This document shows, one piece after another, positions 5,422 through 5,457 of a DNA stretch of 5,457 bases. The notes under the pieces are model-generated. The model did no database searches and was not told the origin of the DNA. It saw nothing but the letters and a program-made list of their open reading frames with translations. Location: the NCBI GenBank assembly GCA_023143305.1, contig JAGLHV010000103.1:1-5457 (forward strand), written 5' to 3'. Source of the stretch: a bacterium. Lineage in GTDB: Bacteria; CBDUZB01; JAGLHV01. Numbering within the stretch: the stretch's first letter is position 1; every line of letters starts with the position of its first letter. The translations under genes and the position numbers were made by a program.

Positions 5422-5457
5422 AAATTAGTAGATTTGTTTCAATCAGATTAATATTTA
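5422..5457. other. Downstream edge of window
   Basis: Only 36 bp of AT-rich sequence follow the ftsW stop. No terminator hairpin and no next start with a ribosome binding site can be seen. Confidence 0.5.

Overview
This is an AT-rich bacterial window with every recognisable gene on the + strand. TGA works as a stop (for example in the murD/ftsW ATGA overlap), so there is no sign of stop recoding. The full-length peptidoglycan genes murD and ftsW show a walled bacterium. The PilZ/pyrD neighbourhood and many lineage-specific small membrane proteins would fit an uncultured Gram-negative-type lineage such as Omnitrophota or Elusimicrobiota. That placement is a low-confidence impression, not something the sequence proves.

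Layout: (1) 1-210 is the C-terminal end of a dihydroorotate dehydrogenase (pyrD, class 1B type). (2) It is followed closely by a PilZ (cyclic-di-GMP receptor type) domain protein with a two-helix membrane tail (237-746) and an unknown polytopic membrane protein (791-1333), spaced like one transcription unit. (3) 1334-1740 holds a small charged hypothetical protein preceded by a short, possibly degraded reading frame that overlaps it by ATGA. (4) A 232-bp gap carries a plausible sigma-70 promoter and a very strong ribosome binding site for a membrane-anchored hypothetical protein (1973-2479). (5) 2480-2842 looks empty if only ATG, GTG or TTG starts are allowed. It nevertheless holds an uninterrupted 120-codon frame encoding a cysteine-rich two-helix membrane protein with no usual start codon. 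(6) An extended -10 promoter at about 2903-2931 leads into murD (TTG start at 2972) and ftsW, translationally coupled by a 4-nt overlap. The window ends 36 bp after ftsW.

Functionally, MurD adds D-glutamate to UDP-MurNAc-L-Ala in the cytoplasm, and FtsW polymerises the finished lipid II at the division septum. The pair is the usual dcw-cluster neighbour pair. Here, however, it has its own promoter and is preceded by unrelated genes instead of mraY, so the cluster is broken or rearranged on its 5' side. Two genes (PilZ and murD) have their starts best assigned to internal TTG codons placed just after good Shine-Dalgarno sequences.

The most interesting item is the start-less cysteine-rich ORF at 2480-2842, which follows the upstream gene in the same frame after a single TAA. 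No CRISPR array, RNA gene, insertion sequence or clear intrinsic terminator was seen.
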